Both the position numbers and the translations under genes were made by a program. 64,000 nt of DNA from JBGTFE01 sp049799955 (lineage in GTDB: Bacteria > Acidobacteriota > Blastocatellia > Pyrinomonadales > Pyrinomonadaceae). Location: NCBI GenBank assembly GCA_049799955.1, contig JBARIW010000135.1, forward strand, positions 62,001 through 126,000. Reading direction: 5' to 3'. Positions 17,586 to 25,182 of this stretch are shown here, in pieces. How positions within the stretch are numbered: the first letter of the stretch is position 1; each line of letters starts with the position of its first letter. The notes under the pieces were generated by a model that was given only the letters and a program-made list of their open reading frames with translations, did not search any database and was not told the origin of the DNA.

Positions 17586-18049
17586 AGTTTGGGGAATAAT
17601 ACTTTAAATCTTTTACAGCAAATAAGCATTGATTCGTCGAATTCTATATTTAAATCGAGGCAGCATTCGATAAAAAACCTTCGATGCGCCGCGCGCCAAT
17701 ATTCGAGCGTTTGGTCGCCTTCGCCCTCGTCAAAAGCGAATTGCGCGTCAACTTCGCCGAACGGCAAATGTCGAATTTCCGTAGTTTGAATCACGCATTG
17801 CGGATTTCCGTCAAAATCCGTAACAACGCTGTAACCGCCGACAATTCCGCCTTCGCCAACATCCGATTCGTCTTCCATCAAGCTCGCCGTCGCCTGTTTT
17901 TTTCCCGAAATAACCAATTCGGCGAGTTTTTTCGACGATTCGCGATTATGATGAAAAAACCAGACTTCATACGACTCGTCTGCGCGAATTTCGGGATTTA
18001 CCGCACAAAATTTCCGCCAAAATTCTTCGATTTCCTTTGTGATTTTCAT
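17582..18049 (-). CDS. ASCH-domain protein
   Basis: 155 residues from ATG 18049, which overlaps the stop of the ATP-grasp gene as ATGA. The ASCH pattern is visible: YEVWFFHHNRESSKKLAELVISGKKQATASL, then YSVVTDFDGNPQCVIQTTEIRHLPFGEVDAQFAFDEGEGD. The beta-barrel ASCH fold is related to PUA domains and is thought to bind RNA; some members are nucleases or amidohydrolases acting on modified nucleosides. Lying between an ATP-grasp gene and truA, an RNA-related job is plausible but not shown. Confidence 0.85.
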   Translation of the reverse strand: MKITKEIEEFWRKFCAVNPEIRADESYEVWFFHHNRESSKKLAELVISGKKQATASLMEDESDVGEGGIVGGYSVVTDFDGNPQCVIQTTEIRHLPFGEVDAQFAFDEGEGDQTLEYWRAAHRRFFIECCLDLNIEFDESMLICCKRFKVLFPKL

Positions 18050-18903
18050 CCGTTCATCCAATCGTTGAAAACTCTCGCAAAACGTTTCGGCGCGCCTTCA
18101 TCCATCCGAAAATACAGCGCAGGCTCGATTAATTCAAGCTCCATCAGAGCAAATTCGCCGCCCGCGTCGCGCACAAAATCGATTCGCGCGTAAAGCGGCA
18201 GAGGCTCGATAAATTCAAAAGCTTTGCGCGCCGCATCCAAAAGTTTTTCCGCCGGCGCGACCGGCTGAATAATTCCGCCGTGTTCTTCCTGAACGCGAAA
18301 GTCTTCCGGTTTCGGCGTTTTCAAAATCGCGTGGCTGTATTCGCCGCCAAAATAAAAAAGCGAAAATTCGCCTTCGCTCGTGATATTCGGCATAAAAGGC
18401 TGAATCATATATTTTCGCTCGGAAAAAATTTCAGTCAATTCGGAGGTGAAATTTTGCAGGCGATAAGTAAATTCCGCCGTTGCGCTGACGATTGGTTTGA
18501 TGACGACTTCATCCGTGCCGAAATATTCAAGCCAGCTTTGAAAAAGCTTTTCGTCGATTTTCCCTTCGCCCCAAAGCGTCGGAACAATGTTAATTCCGGC
18601 GCTTTCCAGTTCGCGCAGATAAAGCTTGCTCAGATTCCATTCGACGATTTCGAGCGGATTTTCCAGACGCGCTTTCGATTTGTCGATTTCGCGCAAAACT
18701 TCCAGAAAAGCTTCCGGCTCGCGCTGGTAATCCCACGGCGTACGGATGATTACCGCTTCAAAATCGTTCCAATCGACGGTTTTATCGCGCCACGAAATTG
18801 TTTCCACATTCCATCCAAGCTCATTCAAAGGTTCGATGGCAAGCTCATCATCACTAACGTAATCATCAAGACTGTCCATCGAAAGAAAACAAATTTTTCG
18901 CAT
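18046..18903 (-). CDS. ATP-grasp domain protein (RimK/glutathione-synthetase-like)
   Basis: 285 residues. The N-terminal part (DYVSDDELAIEPLNELGWNVETISW, AVIIRTPWDYQ) is a pre-ATP-grasp Rossmann-like domain. Then come the ATP-grasp elements: EVVIKPIVSATAEFTYRL, YMIQPFMPNITSEGEFSLFYFGGEYSHAI and YARIDFV...LMELELIEPALYF, with the Mg-binding E/E-N region in an ELELIEP version. It predicts ATP-dependent ligation of a carboxylate to an amine. The substrate is unknown. It starts the operon ATP-grasp - ASCH - truA - racemase - DUF952, with pyrE separated upstream by a short T-rich array. Confidence 0.85.
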   Translation of the reverse strand: MRKICFLSMDSLDDYVSDDELAIEPLNELGWNVETISWRDKTVDWNDFEAVIIRTPWDYQREPEAFLEVLREIDKSKARLENPLEIVEWNLSKLYLRELESAGINIVPTLWGEGKIDEKLFQSWLEYFGTDEVVIKPIVSATAEFTYRLQNFTSELTEIFSERKYMIQPFMPNITSEGEFSLFYFGGEYSHAILKTPKPEDFRVQEEHGGIIQPVAPAEKLLDAARKAFEFIEPLPLYARIDFVRDAGGEFALMELELIEPALYFRMDEGAPKRFARVFNDWMNG

Positions 18904-18961
18904 TATTACAGAACAAAAATGCTTCGACCGCGAAGCAAATTAAAAACCCGAAACATATTTT

Positions 18962-18987
18962 GCCTTTTTACTTTTTACTTTTTACTT
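18962..18987. repeat. Unpaired heptamer array (word TTTTTAC) in the pyrE 3' end
   Basis: Three tandem TTTTTAC units read on the plus strand. On the minus strand they code for the last residues (EVKSKK) and stop of pyrE. No inverted partner lies nearby. Confidence 0.6.
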
Positions 18988-19546
18988 CCTGACGGCTTCC
19001 GGGTTTGACGGCAGTTTCGCCCTTCGCGCACATCGGGCAATCTTCCGTTTTATAGCTCGGAACGTCCAAACTTGCCAATGCAATTCGCGGAACGCCAACG
19101 TCCGCCTTTCCGTTTGAACGGTCGATAATCGAAGCCGCCGCGACCACTTTCGCGCCGAGTTTTTCCAATGCTTCGATACATTCGCGCGTCGAGCCGCCGG
19201 TTGTGATAACGTCTTCGACAACCAAAATTCGCTCGTTTTCCTTAACCGAAAAGCCGCGTCGGACGGTCATCACGCCGTTTTCGCGTTCAGTCCAGACGAA
19301 GCGGACATTCAGACTTTGCGCGACGGCGAAACCGATTATCAAACCGCCGATGGCGGGCGATGCGACCGTTTCGATATTTTCATTCGTAAAATTTTCGGCA
19401 ATCGCGCGCCCGAATTTTGCCGCGTCCTTCGGATACTGCAAAGCCAGCGCGCATTGCAGATAATTCGGGCTGTGCAAACCGCTCGACAAAACGAAATGAC
19501 CTTCAAGAAGCGCGTCGGTTTGTTTAAAGTGTTCTAAAATTTGCAT
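18968..19546 (-). CDS. pyrE: Orotate phosphoribosyltransferase
   Basis: 192 residues. It joins orotate to PRPP to make OMP in pyrimidine synthesis. The PRPP-binding motif is RILVVEDVITTGGSTRECIEAL; the N-terminal GHFVLSSGLHSPNYLQC and the VASPAIGGLIIGFAVA loop are typical. The C-terminus adds a two-cysteine stretch (KTEDCPMCAKGE) common in one subgroup. The last six residues are coded by the TTTTTAC array and look like an extension gained by repeat spread. It is the first gene of the minus-strand run ending at cdsA, though the 64-nt gap to the next gene may hold a boundary. Confidence 0.95.
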   Translation of the reverse strand: MQILEHFKQTDALLEGHFVLSSGLHSPNYLQCALALQYPKDAAKFGRAIAENFTNENIETVASPAIGGLIIGFAVAQSLNVRFVWTERENGVMTVRRGFSVKENERILVVEDVITTGGSTRECIEALEKLGAKVVAAASIIDRSNGKADVGVPRIALASLDVPSYKTEDCPMCAKGETAVKPGSRQEVKSKK

Positions 19547-19552
19547 AAAGAA

Positions 19553-19649
19553 TTGGCAGAAAGTTGCGGGAAGTTGCAGGAAGTTGCAGAGTTAAAATCC
19601 ATCGAACTCTGTAACTATCCGCAGCTTCCTGCAACTCTCAACTTCCGAC
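19553..19649. repeat. Short-word hairpin (word GAAGTTGCAG)
   Basis: The left arm has three near-copies of a 10-nt word (AAGTTGCGG, GAAGTTGCAG, GAAGTTGCAG). The right arm is the complement (CAGCTTCCTGCAACTCTCAACTTCC). The right arm provides the final codons and TGA of the NTF2-like gene. This is the one array whose unit is not clearly 7 nt. Confidence 0.7.
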
Positions 19650-19982
19650 AATCGGGCGCGGGTCGAAAATTCCGATGGCTTCGGTAATCTTTCCATTCTC
19701 GATGCGGAACATTTCCATAATCGGAACGACGCCGAAAACGCCGTCAACTTCCCAGTAACTGGCGACATATTCGCCTTCGCAAACGTGCCGATGCGTGCGA
19801 ACGTCTTTTATCGCGGGCAGAAATCCCGACAAAAACGCTTTGAAATTTTCCGCGCCCGTGTCTCTTCCCGACATCGGGTCTTCGAAAAGTATGTCGTCGG
19901 CAAAGGGCGCGAGCGATAAATCTTTTTGTTTTAACGCGTTCAGATATTCTTCGACTAATTTTATATTTTCTTCTCTGCTCAT
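19638..19982 (-). CDS. NTF2-like/SnoaL-type small protein
   Basis: 114 residues. The order of segments (helical N-terminus MSREENIKLVEEYLNALKQKDLS, then FADDILFEDPMSGRDTGAENFKAFLSGFLPAI, then strands HRHVCEGEYVASYWEVDG and IMEMFRIENGKITEAIGIFDP) is the cone-shaped NTF2/SnoaL fold. Members include polyketide cyclases, isomerases and many proteins without known activity. No partner gene suggests a substrate. It has a GGAGAAAT site just before ATG. The last codon and stop are inside the repeat array. Confidence 0.8.
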   Translation of the reverse strand: MSREENIKLVEEYLNALKQKDLSLAPFADDILFEDPMSGRDTGAENFKAFLSGFLPAIKDVRTHRHVCEGEYVASYWEVDGVFGVVPIMEMFRIENGKITEAIGIFDPRPIVGS

Positions 19983-20076
19983 TTAATTTCTCCTTAAAAA
20001 TGTACGGGCGCGAAAGAAAAAAGTTTTCAGGTTTAAAGCGCTGCCGATACAGTCATTTGAACAGCTTTTTGCTTTA

Positions 20077-20107
20077 GCCTTTCTGCTTTTGCCTTTTGCC
20101 TTTTGCC
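20077..20107. repeat. Unpaired heptamer array (word TTTTGCC)
   Basis: Four TTTTGCC-like units (first one degenerate, TTTCTGC). A TTG inside the array opens the frame of the following exonuclease gene, but the ATG at 20165 is a better start. No inverted partner is seen. Confidence 0.55.
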
Positions 20108-20164
20108 TTATTCGCGCCGCTTTCGCTTGCGGTTTCAAGTTTTCCGGTTAAAATCAAAAAAGAG

Positions 20165-20965
20165 ATGGCGCCATATCCTAACCTAATTTCCGATTCTCTA
20201 CTAATCAGCGAAACGATTCAACTGCTCGAATCCAATGGCGGGCGAGCCGCCGCCGTTACGGTCGTCGATTATGTAATGAAAATTTCCGCGCCCGCGCCCG
20301 ATTTGGCGCGTCTTTTGATTTCGGATTTAATCGACATCGACCCGCGCATTCAGCTTATCGAAGATACGGTCGAGCTTATAAAAAATAATTTTGAACGCCG
20401 CAAGCTCGCCGAAACCGATTATGTCGTGTTCGATTTGGAAACGACGGGCGCGAAAACTCCGCCGTGCCGCATTACCGAAATCGGCGCGTACCGGATAAAA
20501 AACGGCGCGATTGCCGGAGAATTTCATACGCTGGTCAATCCCGAAACGCCGATTCCGCCATTCATCACGCAGCTTACGGGAATTTCCAACCAGATGGTCA
20601 GAAACGCGCCGAAGTTTGCCGAAATCGCTTCGGATTTTCTGGATTTTATCGGCGATTCGGTTCTGGTGGCGCACAACGCGTCTTTTGACATACGCTTTCT
20701 AAATCACGAAATCGGCAGGCTTTACGAAAATTATCGCGTCGCCAACGCGCATCTCTGCACCGTCCAGCTTTCGCGCAAGCTGCTTCCGCACATCGCCAAT
20801 CACCGGCTGCACACGGTCGCCGAATATTATTCGATTTTCATCAAAAATCGACACCGCGCTAGCGACGACGCTTTCGCGACTGCCAAAATCTTCGTCAATT
20901 TTCTCGACGAAATGCAGGTGCGCGGCGTGCGCGACGTAGCGACGGCGAAAAAACTCAAAATTTAA
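20165..20965 (+). CDS. DEDDh 3'-5' exonuclease (DnaQ/epsilon-like)
   Basis: 266 residues from ATG 20165 (AAAGAG site upstream); the longer frame from 20096 begins in a heptamer array and is rejected. An N-terminal alpha-helical part of about 90 residues precedes the exonuclease: VVFDLETTGAKTPPCRITEIGAYRI (D and E), FITQLTGISNQMV, VLVAHNASFDIRFL, and HRASDDAFATAKIF (H and D). This is the RNase T/DNA polymerase III epsilon fold. A lone protein of this size may act in repair or in proofreading with PolC-like enzymes; UvrC-like or polymerase domains are absent. Confidence 0.9.
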   Translation: MAPYPNLISDSLLISETIQLLESNGGRAAAVTVVDYVMKISAPAPDLARLLISDLIDIDPRIQLIEDTVELIKNNFERRKLAETDYVVFDLETTGAKTPPCRITEIGAYRIKNGAIAGEFHTLVNPETPIPPFITQLTGISNQMVRNAPKFAEIASDFLDFIGDSVLVAHNASFDIRFLNHEIGRLYENYRVANAHLCTVQLSRKLLPHIANHRLHTVAEYYSIFIKNRHRASDDAFATAKIFVNFLDEMQVRGVRDVATAKKLKI

Positions 20966-21046
20966 TTCAATATTCAATCTCCGGTTTTAATGCACGGCTT
21001 CGAAATGTTAAAATCACTGTTTTGATTTTCAACGGAGAAGCTTTCT

Positions 21047-21472
21047 ATGTCAGACAACACGAATTTATCACCGACCAACCAGCAGAACCTGGACATTCGC
21101 CCGACGCCGCGCGAAGAGATGAATCTTGTCCGGCTCGACACATTTGCTTATGAATATGTCGGGCGCAAGATTTGGATTGAATTTGAAATACCCGAATTTA
21201 CGGCGATTTGCCCGTTTTCCGATTTTCCGGACTTTGCCATTATCCGCCTCAAATACGTCCCGAACGAACGCTGCATCGAACTGAAAAGTCTGAAAATGTA
21301 CATCAATTCGTTTCGTGAAATCAAAATTTTTCACGAACACGTCATAAACCTGATTCTCGAAGATTTCGTAACCGCCTGCGACCCTCTGCAAGTCGAAATC
21401 GAAGGCGATTTTCACGTTCGCGGCAATATCAAGACGGTTGTAAAGGCAAGCTACGTAAAAAGTGAGATGTGA
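21047..21472 (+). CDS. queF: NADPH-dependent 7-cyano-7-deazaguanine reductase
   Basis: 141 residues, the short (type I) QueF. It reduces preQ0 to preQ1 in queuosine synthesis. The catalytic pair C55 and D62 is in AICPFSDFPDFA, and the family motif IELKSLKMYINSFR plus FHE (H96, E97) are present. The C-terminus is shorter than in many homologues and its final residues (KSEM) are coded by the adjacent heptamer array. The other queuosine genes are not in the window. I saw no preQ1 riboswitch in the 81-nt leader. Confidence 0.93.
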   Translation: MSDNTNLSPTNQQNLDIRPTPREEMNLVRLDTFAYEYVGRKIWIEFEIPEFTAICPFSDFPDFAIIRLKYVPNERCIELKSLKMYINSFREIKIFHEHVINLILEDFVTACDPLQVEIEGDFHVRGNIKTVVKASYVKSEM

Positions 21473-21542
21473 GAAGTGAGATGTGAGAACGAAAAAAACT
21501 CTCATTTCTTACTTCTCACATCTCACATCTCACTTCTCACTT
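21461..21542. repeat. Heptamer-array hairpin (words GTGAGAT/GTGAGAA)
   Basis: Left arm: GTGAGAT, GTGAGAA, GTGAGAT, GTGAGAA. Right arm: the inverted set with one degenerate word. It separates convergent queF and carD and contains the queF stop codon. Confidence 0.85.
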
Positions 21543-21544
21543 AA

Positions 21545-22081
21545 CTAATGGTTTGTCGCCGCCATCACCTTCGGCTGCGCTTTGCAGTGTTTTTTACAGG
21601 CTTTTTTCAAAAGTTTTTCAACTTTTAGCTCGACTTCTTCTTCGTCGTCCAAATTCGCGTTGGCAAGCTCTGAGACGACTAGAAATCTCGATTTTTCCAG
21701 AAGATTCTGCTCGCGGAAGGAAAGCTTTTTTTCGAGGCTTAGAAAAGTGAGCTTTTTCAAAACGTCAGCCGCTTCGAAAACGTCGCCCGATTGGAGTTTT
21801 TCGTTGTATTCGCGCGAGCGGATTTTCCAGTCGGTCGCGACGACGCTGAAATCTTCGGATAAGGAATCTATCAGGTGTTTTGTTTGTCTTGAGCCGATAA
21901 TCGGGCGAATACCGACGATTTCGGCATTTTCCGTCGGGACGAAAATCGTCGAATTATCGCTCAAAACGCGCAAAAAGTAGAAATTTATCGAATGATTACC
22001 GACTTTCTTTCTCTCTATGTCTTCGACAAGGCAAACGCCTTGATTCGGGTATGCGACTTTCTGTCCGATATTCAGATGCAT
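21545..22081 (-). CDS. carD: CarD-family transcription regulator
   Basis: 178 residues. The N-terminal CarD/TRCF-RID domain is MHLNIGQKVAYPNQGVCLVEDIERKKV, then FYFLRVLSDNSTIFVPTENAEIVGIRPII. It binds the RNA polymerase beta subunit and stabilises the open promoter complex at rRNA and growth genes. The helical C-terminal part continues with LEKKLSFREQNLLEKSRFLVVSELA, then a lysine/cysteine tail. ATG 22081 is chosen because a perfect GGAGG lies 5 nt upstream; the frame's earlier TTG (22093) overlaps that site. A TATAAT box on the minus strand (22168-22173) may drive it. Confidence 0.93.
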   Translation of the reverse strand: MHLNIGQKVAYPNQGVCLVEDIERKKVGNHSINFYFLRVLSDNSTIFVPTENAEIVGIRPIIGSRQTKHLIDSLSEDFSVVATDWKIRSREYNEKLQSGDVFEAADVLKKLTFLSLEKKLSFREQNLLEKSRFLVVSELANANLDDEEEVELKVEKLLKKACKKHCKAQPKVMAATNH

Positions 22082-22218
22082 AGCTTCCTCCAAAAAAACC
22101 TAACGAAAAAGCCAAAGAAACGATTGCCGAAAAACTCGCGCCTAAAACACTCAAAAGGGGTTTTTCCATTATAACACAGGAGCGAAAGGGTTAAAAGAAT
22201 TGTAGGAAGGTTGTTAAA

Positions 22219-23289
22219 TTATTGATTTTGCGGAAGTTCGACCGTAAAGACCGTTCCTTTTCCGATATTTGAAGAGACGGAAATCTCGCCGCCGTGAAGC
22301 CGCGCCAGATGTTTGACGATTGCCAAGCCTAAGCCTGTACCGCCGATTTCACGCGAGCGAGCGCGGTCTGTGCGGTAAAATCGCTCGAAAATTCGCTGAA
22401 GATGCTCGCCGGAAATTCCTTCGCCGGTATCTTCGACGGAGATTAAATCTTTCGTGCCGTTTTTTGAAAAGGAAACCGTTACGCTTCCCTGTTCGCGGTT
22501 AAATTTAACGGCGTTATCAATTAAATTCGTGAGCATTTGTTCCAGACGAACCGCATCGGCGAAAACTTTCGCGTCGCCGGGAACTTCGTTTATCAACTTT
22601 ATCCCGCGTTCGGCGGCTTTATTGGAAAGATTCGTAAAAACTTCGCCGACTAAGAATGCGAGCGAAACGTGTTTTGCATTTATCTCGATAGTGCCGGATT
22701 CGATTGACGAAAGCTCCAGAACGTCGTCAATCAGGCGATGCATCCGCTCGGCGTTGCGGCGGATTACGCCCAAAAAACGGCGGTTATTTTCCTCGTCTTC
22801 AATCGCGCCGTCTTCGAGAGTTTCGACAAAAGCCATAATCGAAGTCAAGGGCGTGCGAAGCTCGTGCGAGATGTTAGAGAAAAATTCCTGCCTGACTCGT
22901 TCCAGATGCTCAATCTGCGTAATGTCGTAAAAAACGCCGACCGCGCTTTTTTCGTCGTCAAGCTCAATCGGCGCGACATGAACATCGTATTTTCGCTTTT
23001 CCGTGCCGAGAATTTCCAGTTTTAAGTCCGAAAATTCGCCGTCTTCCAGAGCTTTGCGAAACGCTTCGTGCAAGTTCAAATCGCGGATAACTTCGCTCAA
23101 GCGCTTATCTTCAAGCGCGCCGTTTTTTCGGGCAAAAGCGTTATACGCCGCCTCGTTTGAAGCTAAAATCCGCGTGTCTTCGCCGATAACGAGAACGCTC
23201 TCGCGCATCGTTTCGAGAATTTTGCTCAAAACCGGGCGCGAGCGTTTCCCGACCGTCTCTTTTTTTGAAAACCACGAAATTAAAGTCAT
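22219..23289 (-). CDS. phoR: Sensor histidine kinase, PhoR-like, with PAS domain
   Basis: 356 residues. A PAS domain (about 22-120: ILETMRESVLVIGEDTRILASN) precedes the HisKA helix with H142 in FFSNISHELRTPLTSI. The ATPase domain follows: N box LTNLIDNAVKFN, G1 VEDTGEGIS, F box IFERFYRTDRARS, G2 GGTGLGLAIVKHL. No membrane helix is seen, unlike typical E. coli PhoR, so it must sense via partners such as PhoU. It lies downstream of the response regulator, with a heptamer hairpin between them. The Pho assignment rests on phoU and the order phoU-phoB-phoR. Confidence 0.9.
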   Translation of the reverse strand: MTLISWFSKKETVGKRSRPVLSKILETMRESVLVIGEDTRILASNEAAYNAFARKNGALEDKRLSEVIRDLNLHEAFRKALEDGEFSDLKLEILGTEKRKYDVHVAPIELDDEKSAVGVFYDITQIEHLERVRQEFFSNISHELRTPLTSIMAFVETLEDGAIEDEENNRRFLGVIRRNAERMHRLIDDVLELSSIESGTIEINAKHVSLAFLVGEVFTNLSNKAAERGIKLINEVPGDAKVFADAVRLEQMLTNLIDNAVKFNREQGSVTVSFSKNGTKDLISVEDTGEGISGEHLQRIFERFYRTDRARSREIGGTGLGLAIVKHLARLHGGEISVSSNIGKGTVFTVELPQNQ

Positions 23290-23297
23290 AAAACAGA

Positions 23298-23372
23298 AGT
23301 CCCAAGTCCCAAGTCTCAGGTCTCAAGCGAAAGACCATCTATCTTGGGACATTCGACTTGGGACTTGGGACT
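23298..23372. repeat. Heptamer-array hairpin (word AAGTCCC)
   Basis: Left arm: AAGTCCC, AAGTCCC, AAGTCTC, AGGTCTC, then AAG. Right arm: CTTGGGAC copies in inverted order. It lies inside the pho operon, between phoB and phoR. Confidence 0.85.
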
Positions 23373-23376
23373 TTTT

Positions 23377-24063
23377 TCATTTACACCCGATAAAACGATA
23401 ACCGATGCCGACGACCGTTTCGATGCAGCCGCCGCAATCGCCTAATTTTTGGCGCAGGCGGCGAATGTGAACGTCGAGCGTGCGCGTGTCGCCGAAATAA
23501 TTATAACCCCAAACGTGGTCGAGCAGATTCTGGCGCGTGGCAACTCGTCCGGTGGTTTTTATCAGGTAAGTAAGCAGCGCGAATTCCTTGCGCGTCAGCT
23601 TTGTTTCATCGCCCGCGCAGAGAACGCGCATATCGGCAAAATCGATTGCAAGGCGTTCGTCCGCGTAGTTTTGAATCGTATCTTTTTCAACCCGTCGCAA
23701 AACGGCGCGAACGCGCGCGATGACTTCTTTGACCGAAAAAGGCTTGACGATATAATCGTCCGCGCCGAGTTCTAACCCTGCGATTTTATCGGTTTCGGCG
23801 GCTTTTGCCGTGAGCATTATAATCGGCGTTTTTTCCGTCAGAGATTCGCGCCTGAGACGGCGGCAAAGCTCCATTCCGCTCATTCCGGGCAGCATCAAAT
23901 CGAGAACAATCAGCGACGGCGGATTTTTTTCGTCCAGCGCGTAGCGCAAGCCTTTCTCGCCCGATTCGGCAATCACGGGACGAAAGCCCTCGCGCTTAAA
24001 GTTGTAGCGAAGACTCTCGGCAATATCCGCGTCGTCTTCGATTATTAAGATTTCGTGCAACAT
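23377..24063 (-). CDS. phoB: Response regulator, OmpR/PhoB family
   Basis: 228 residues from ATG 24063 (MLHEILIIEDDADIAESL). The receiver domain has the acidic pair DD (10-11), phospho-acceptor D55 in LIVLDLMLPGMSG, and the conserved T (IIMLTAKA) and K (YIVKPFS). The C-terminal winged helix follows (LTRKEFALLTYLIKTTGRVATRQNLLDHVWGYNYFGDTRTLDVHIRRLRQKLG). It binds direct-repeat PHO boxes when phosphorylated. The longer frame to 24156 would add residues coded by a heptamer array and is rejected. It belongs to the phoU-phoB-phoR unit. Confidence 0.92.
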   Translation of the reverse strand: MLHEILIIEDDADIAESLRYNFKREGFRPVIAESGEKGLRYALDEKNPPSLIVLDLMLPGMSGMELCRRLRRESLTEKTPIIMLTAKAAETDKIAGLELGADDYIVKPFSVKEVIARVRAVLRRVEKDTIQNYADERLAIDFADMRVLCAGDETKLTRKEFALLTYLIKTTGRVATRQNLLDHVWGYNYFGDTRTLDVHIRRLRQKLGDCGGCIETVVGIGYRFIGCK

Positions 24064-24068
24064 AAGTT

Positions 24069-24162
24069 TGATTTTAGATTTTAGATTTTGGATTTTGGAT
24101 TGTAAGAAAATTTCAGTTGCATTTGATTCGACCGGATAAGCATTCGGCAAATCCAAAATCTC
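24069..24162. repeat. Heptamer-array hairpin (words GATTTTA/GATTTTG)
   Basis: Left arm: GATTTTA, GATTTTA, GATTTTG, GATTTTG, then GATTG. The right arm is a short inverted stretch (AAATCCAAAATCT) near 24149. It separates phoU and phoB. The same word recurs at 43441-43553. Confidence 0.75.
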
Positions 24163-24817
24163 ATTGGTGTTTTATAAAAACGGCTTCCTTCATATAAACG
24201 GTCAGCTCGCAGATGTCTTTGACGTAATCGCCGATTCTTTCCAGATTTTTGGCGACGAACAGGAGTCTTGCGAGCCGCGTCGATTTGCCCGCGTCCTGCG
24301 CCATCGTTTCCATCAAATCTCTGACCAGACGGTCGTAGATTTTATCTACTTCCGCGTCTTTTTCAATCAGCGCGCGCGCTTTTTCCGAATCGTTCGACGT
24401 AAATGCGTCGAGAACCGATTGGAGCATTTCCAGAGCGCGTTCAGCCATTTCGCCGAGTTCGCCGTAATTTTTCAATTCCGGCTCGTCGTTTAGTTCCAGC
24501 GCCGCGCGCGCGATGCTCGTCGCGTGGTCGCCGATGCGTTCCAAAACCGGCGTAATCTTAAAAATCGAGATAACCAGCCGAAGCTCGCGGGCGACCGGGC
24601 GGCGCAATGTCAAAACTTCGACGCTCAGACGGTCGATTTCAAGTTCCAGACGGTCAATCACGCGGTCGTTTTCCAGAACCTGATTGGCGACATCGCTGTC
24701 GCGCTGCATCAGCGCGTGCATCGCACGCTGCAAAGCCAGTTCGACTTCGCCGCCCATTAAAAGAAGCCGGTCGCGTAAAATATTCAGCTCGCGCTCCAAC
24801 AGTTTTCTCTGTTCCAT
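24161..24817 (-). CDS. phoU: Phosphate signalling protein PhoU
   Basis: 218 residues, all helical. Two PhoU repeats are visible: LLLMGGEVELALQRAMHALMQRDSDVANQVLENDRVIDRLELEID and then the second three-helix unit with DAEVDKIYDRLVRDLMETMAQ. The metal-binding E-x-x-x-D signatures (RIGDHATSIAR and RIGDYVKDICE) are intact. PhoU restrains PhoR when phosphate is plentiful and acts with the Pst transporter, which is not in this window. It is the first gene of the phoU-phoB-phoR unit and is divergent from a secreted nuclease gene. Confidence 0.95.
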   Translation of the reverse strand: MEQRKLLERELNILRDRLLLMGGEVELALQRAMHALMQRDSDVANQVLENDRVIDRLELEIDRLSVEVLTLRRPVARELRLVISIFKITPVLERIGDHATSIARAALELNDEPELKNYGELGEMAERALEMLQSVLDAFTSNDSEKARALIEKDAEVDKIYDRLVRDLMETMAQDAGKSTRLARLLFVAKNLERIGDYVKDICELTVYMKEAVFIKHQ

Positions 24818-25182
24818 TAACTAAAAATGTAGAACAAAACGCCCGTTTATAAAAGCGCAAATCATCGAGGCTCAAATTTTATGATAAATACGCCGACTTA
24901 ACGCGATATGAACAAACTGTTAAATTGATGTTAATTAATTCAGGTCTTAACTTCCGTTAATTTCAAAATAATCTAAAATTTTTGGAAACCAAATTTTATT
25001 ATTCCGGCATCTATAGTTTTTGCTTTCAGATTATTTAACTTATCTATCCGGCAACTTATTTTGCATTTAAGCTCTTTTTGCTTGGGATTGGTCTGTTTTT
25101 GTGGTAGAAATAGTAGTTTACCGAACGAATTTTCCTTCCCTTGGGTTGTTATCAGTAAGAATATTTTAAAAGGATTTTTTTA
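24818..25182. other. 365-nt divergent regulatory region, phoU / secreted nuclease
   Basis: No credible reading frame. The region is AT-rich and lies between two divergent genes. It holds the candidate PHO box at 24917-24960; the plus-strand gene has AAAAGGA about 10 nt before ATG 25183. I see no strong hairpin. Confidence 0.6.
24917..24960. promoter_or_regulatory. Candidate PHO box (TGTTAA direct repeats)
   Basis: Two TGTTAA words start exactly 11 nt apart (24918 and 24929), the spacing of PhoB/PhoP direct-repeat operators. Two further TTAA-containing words follow 16 and 26 nt after the second, so the array is only partly regular. It lies 100 nt from phoU and about 225 nt from the nuclease gene. 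The acidobacterial PHO-box consensus is not known to me. Confidence 0.35.

Noticed and set aside
20966..21046. preQ1 riboswitch before queF
   Set aside because: The short leader lacks a recognisable H-type pseudoknot pattern near the ribosome site.
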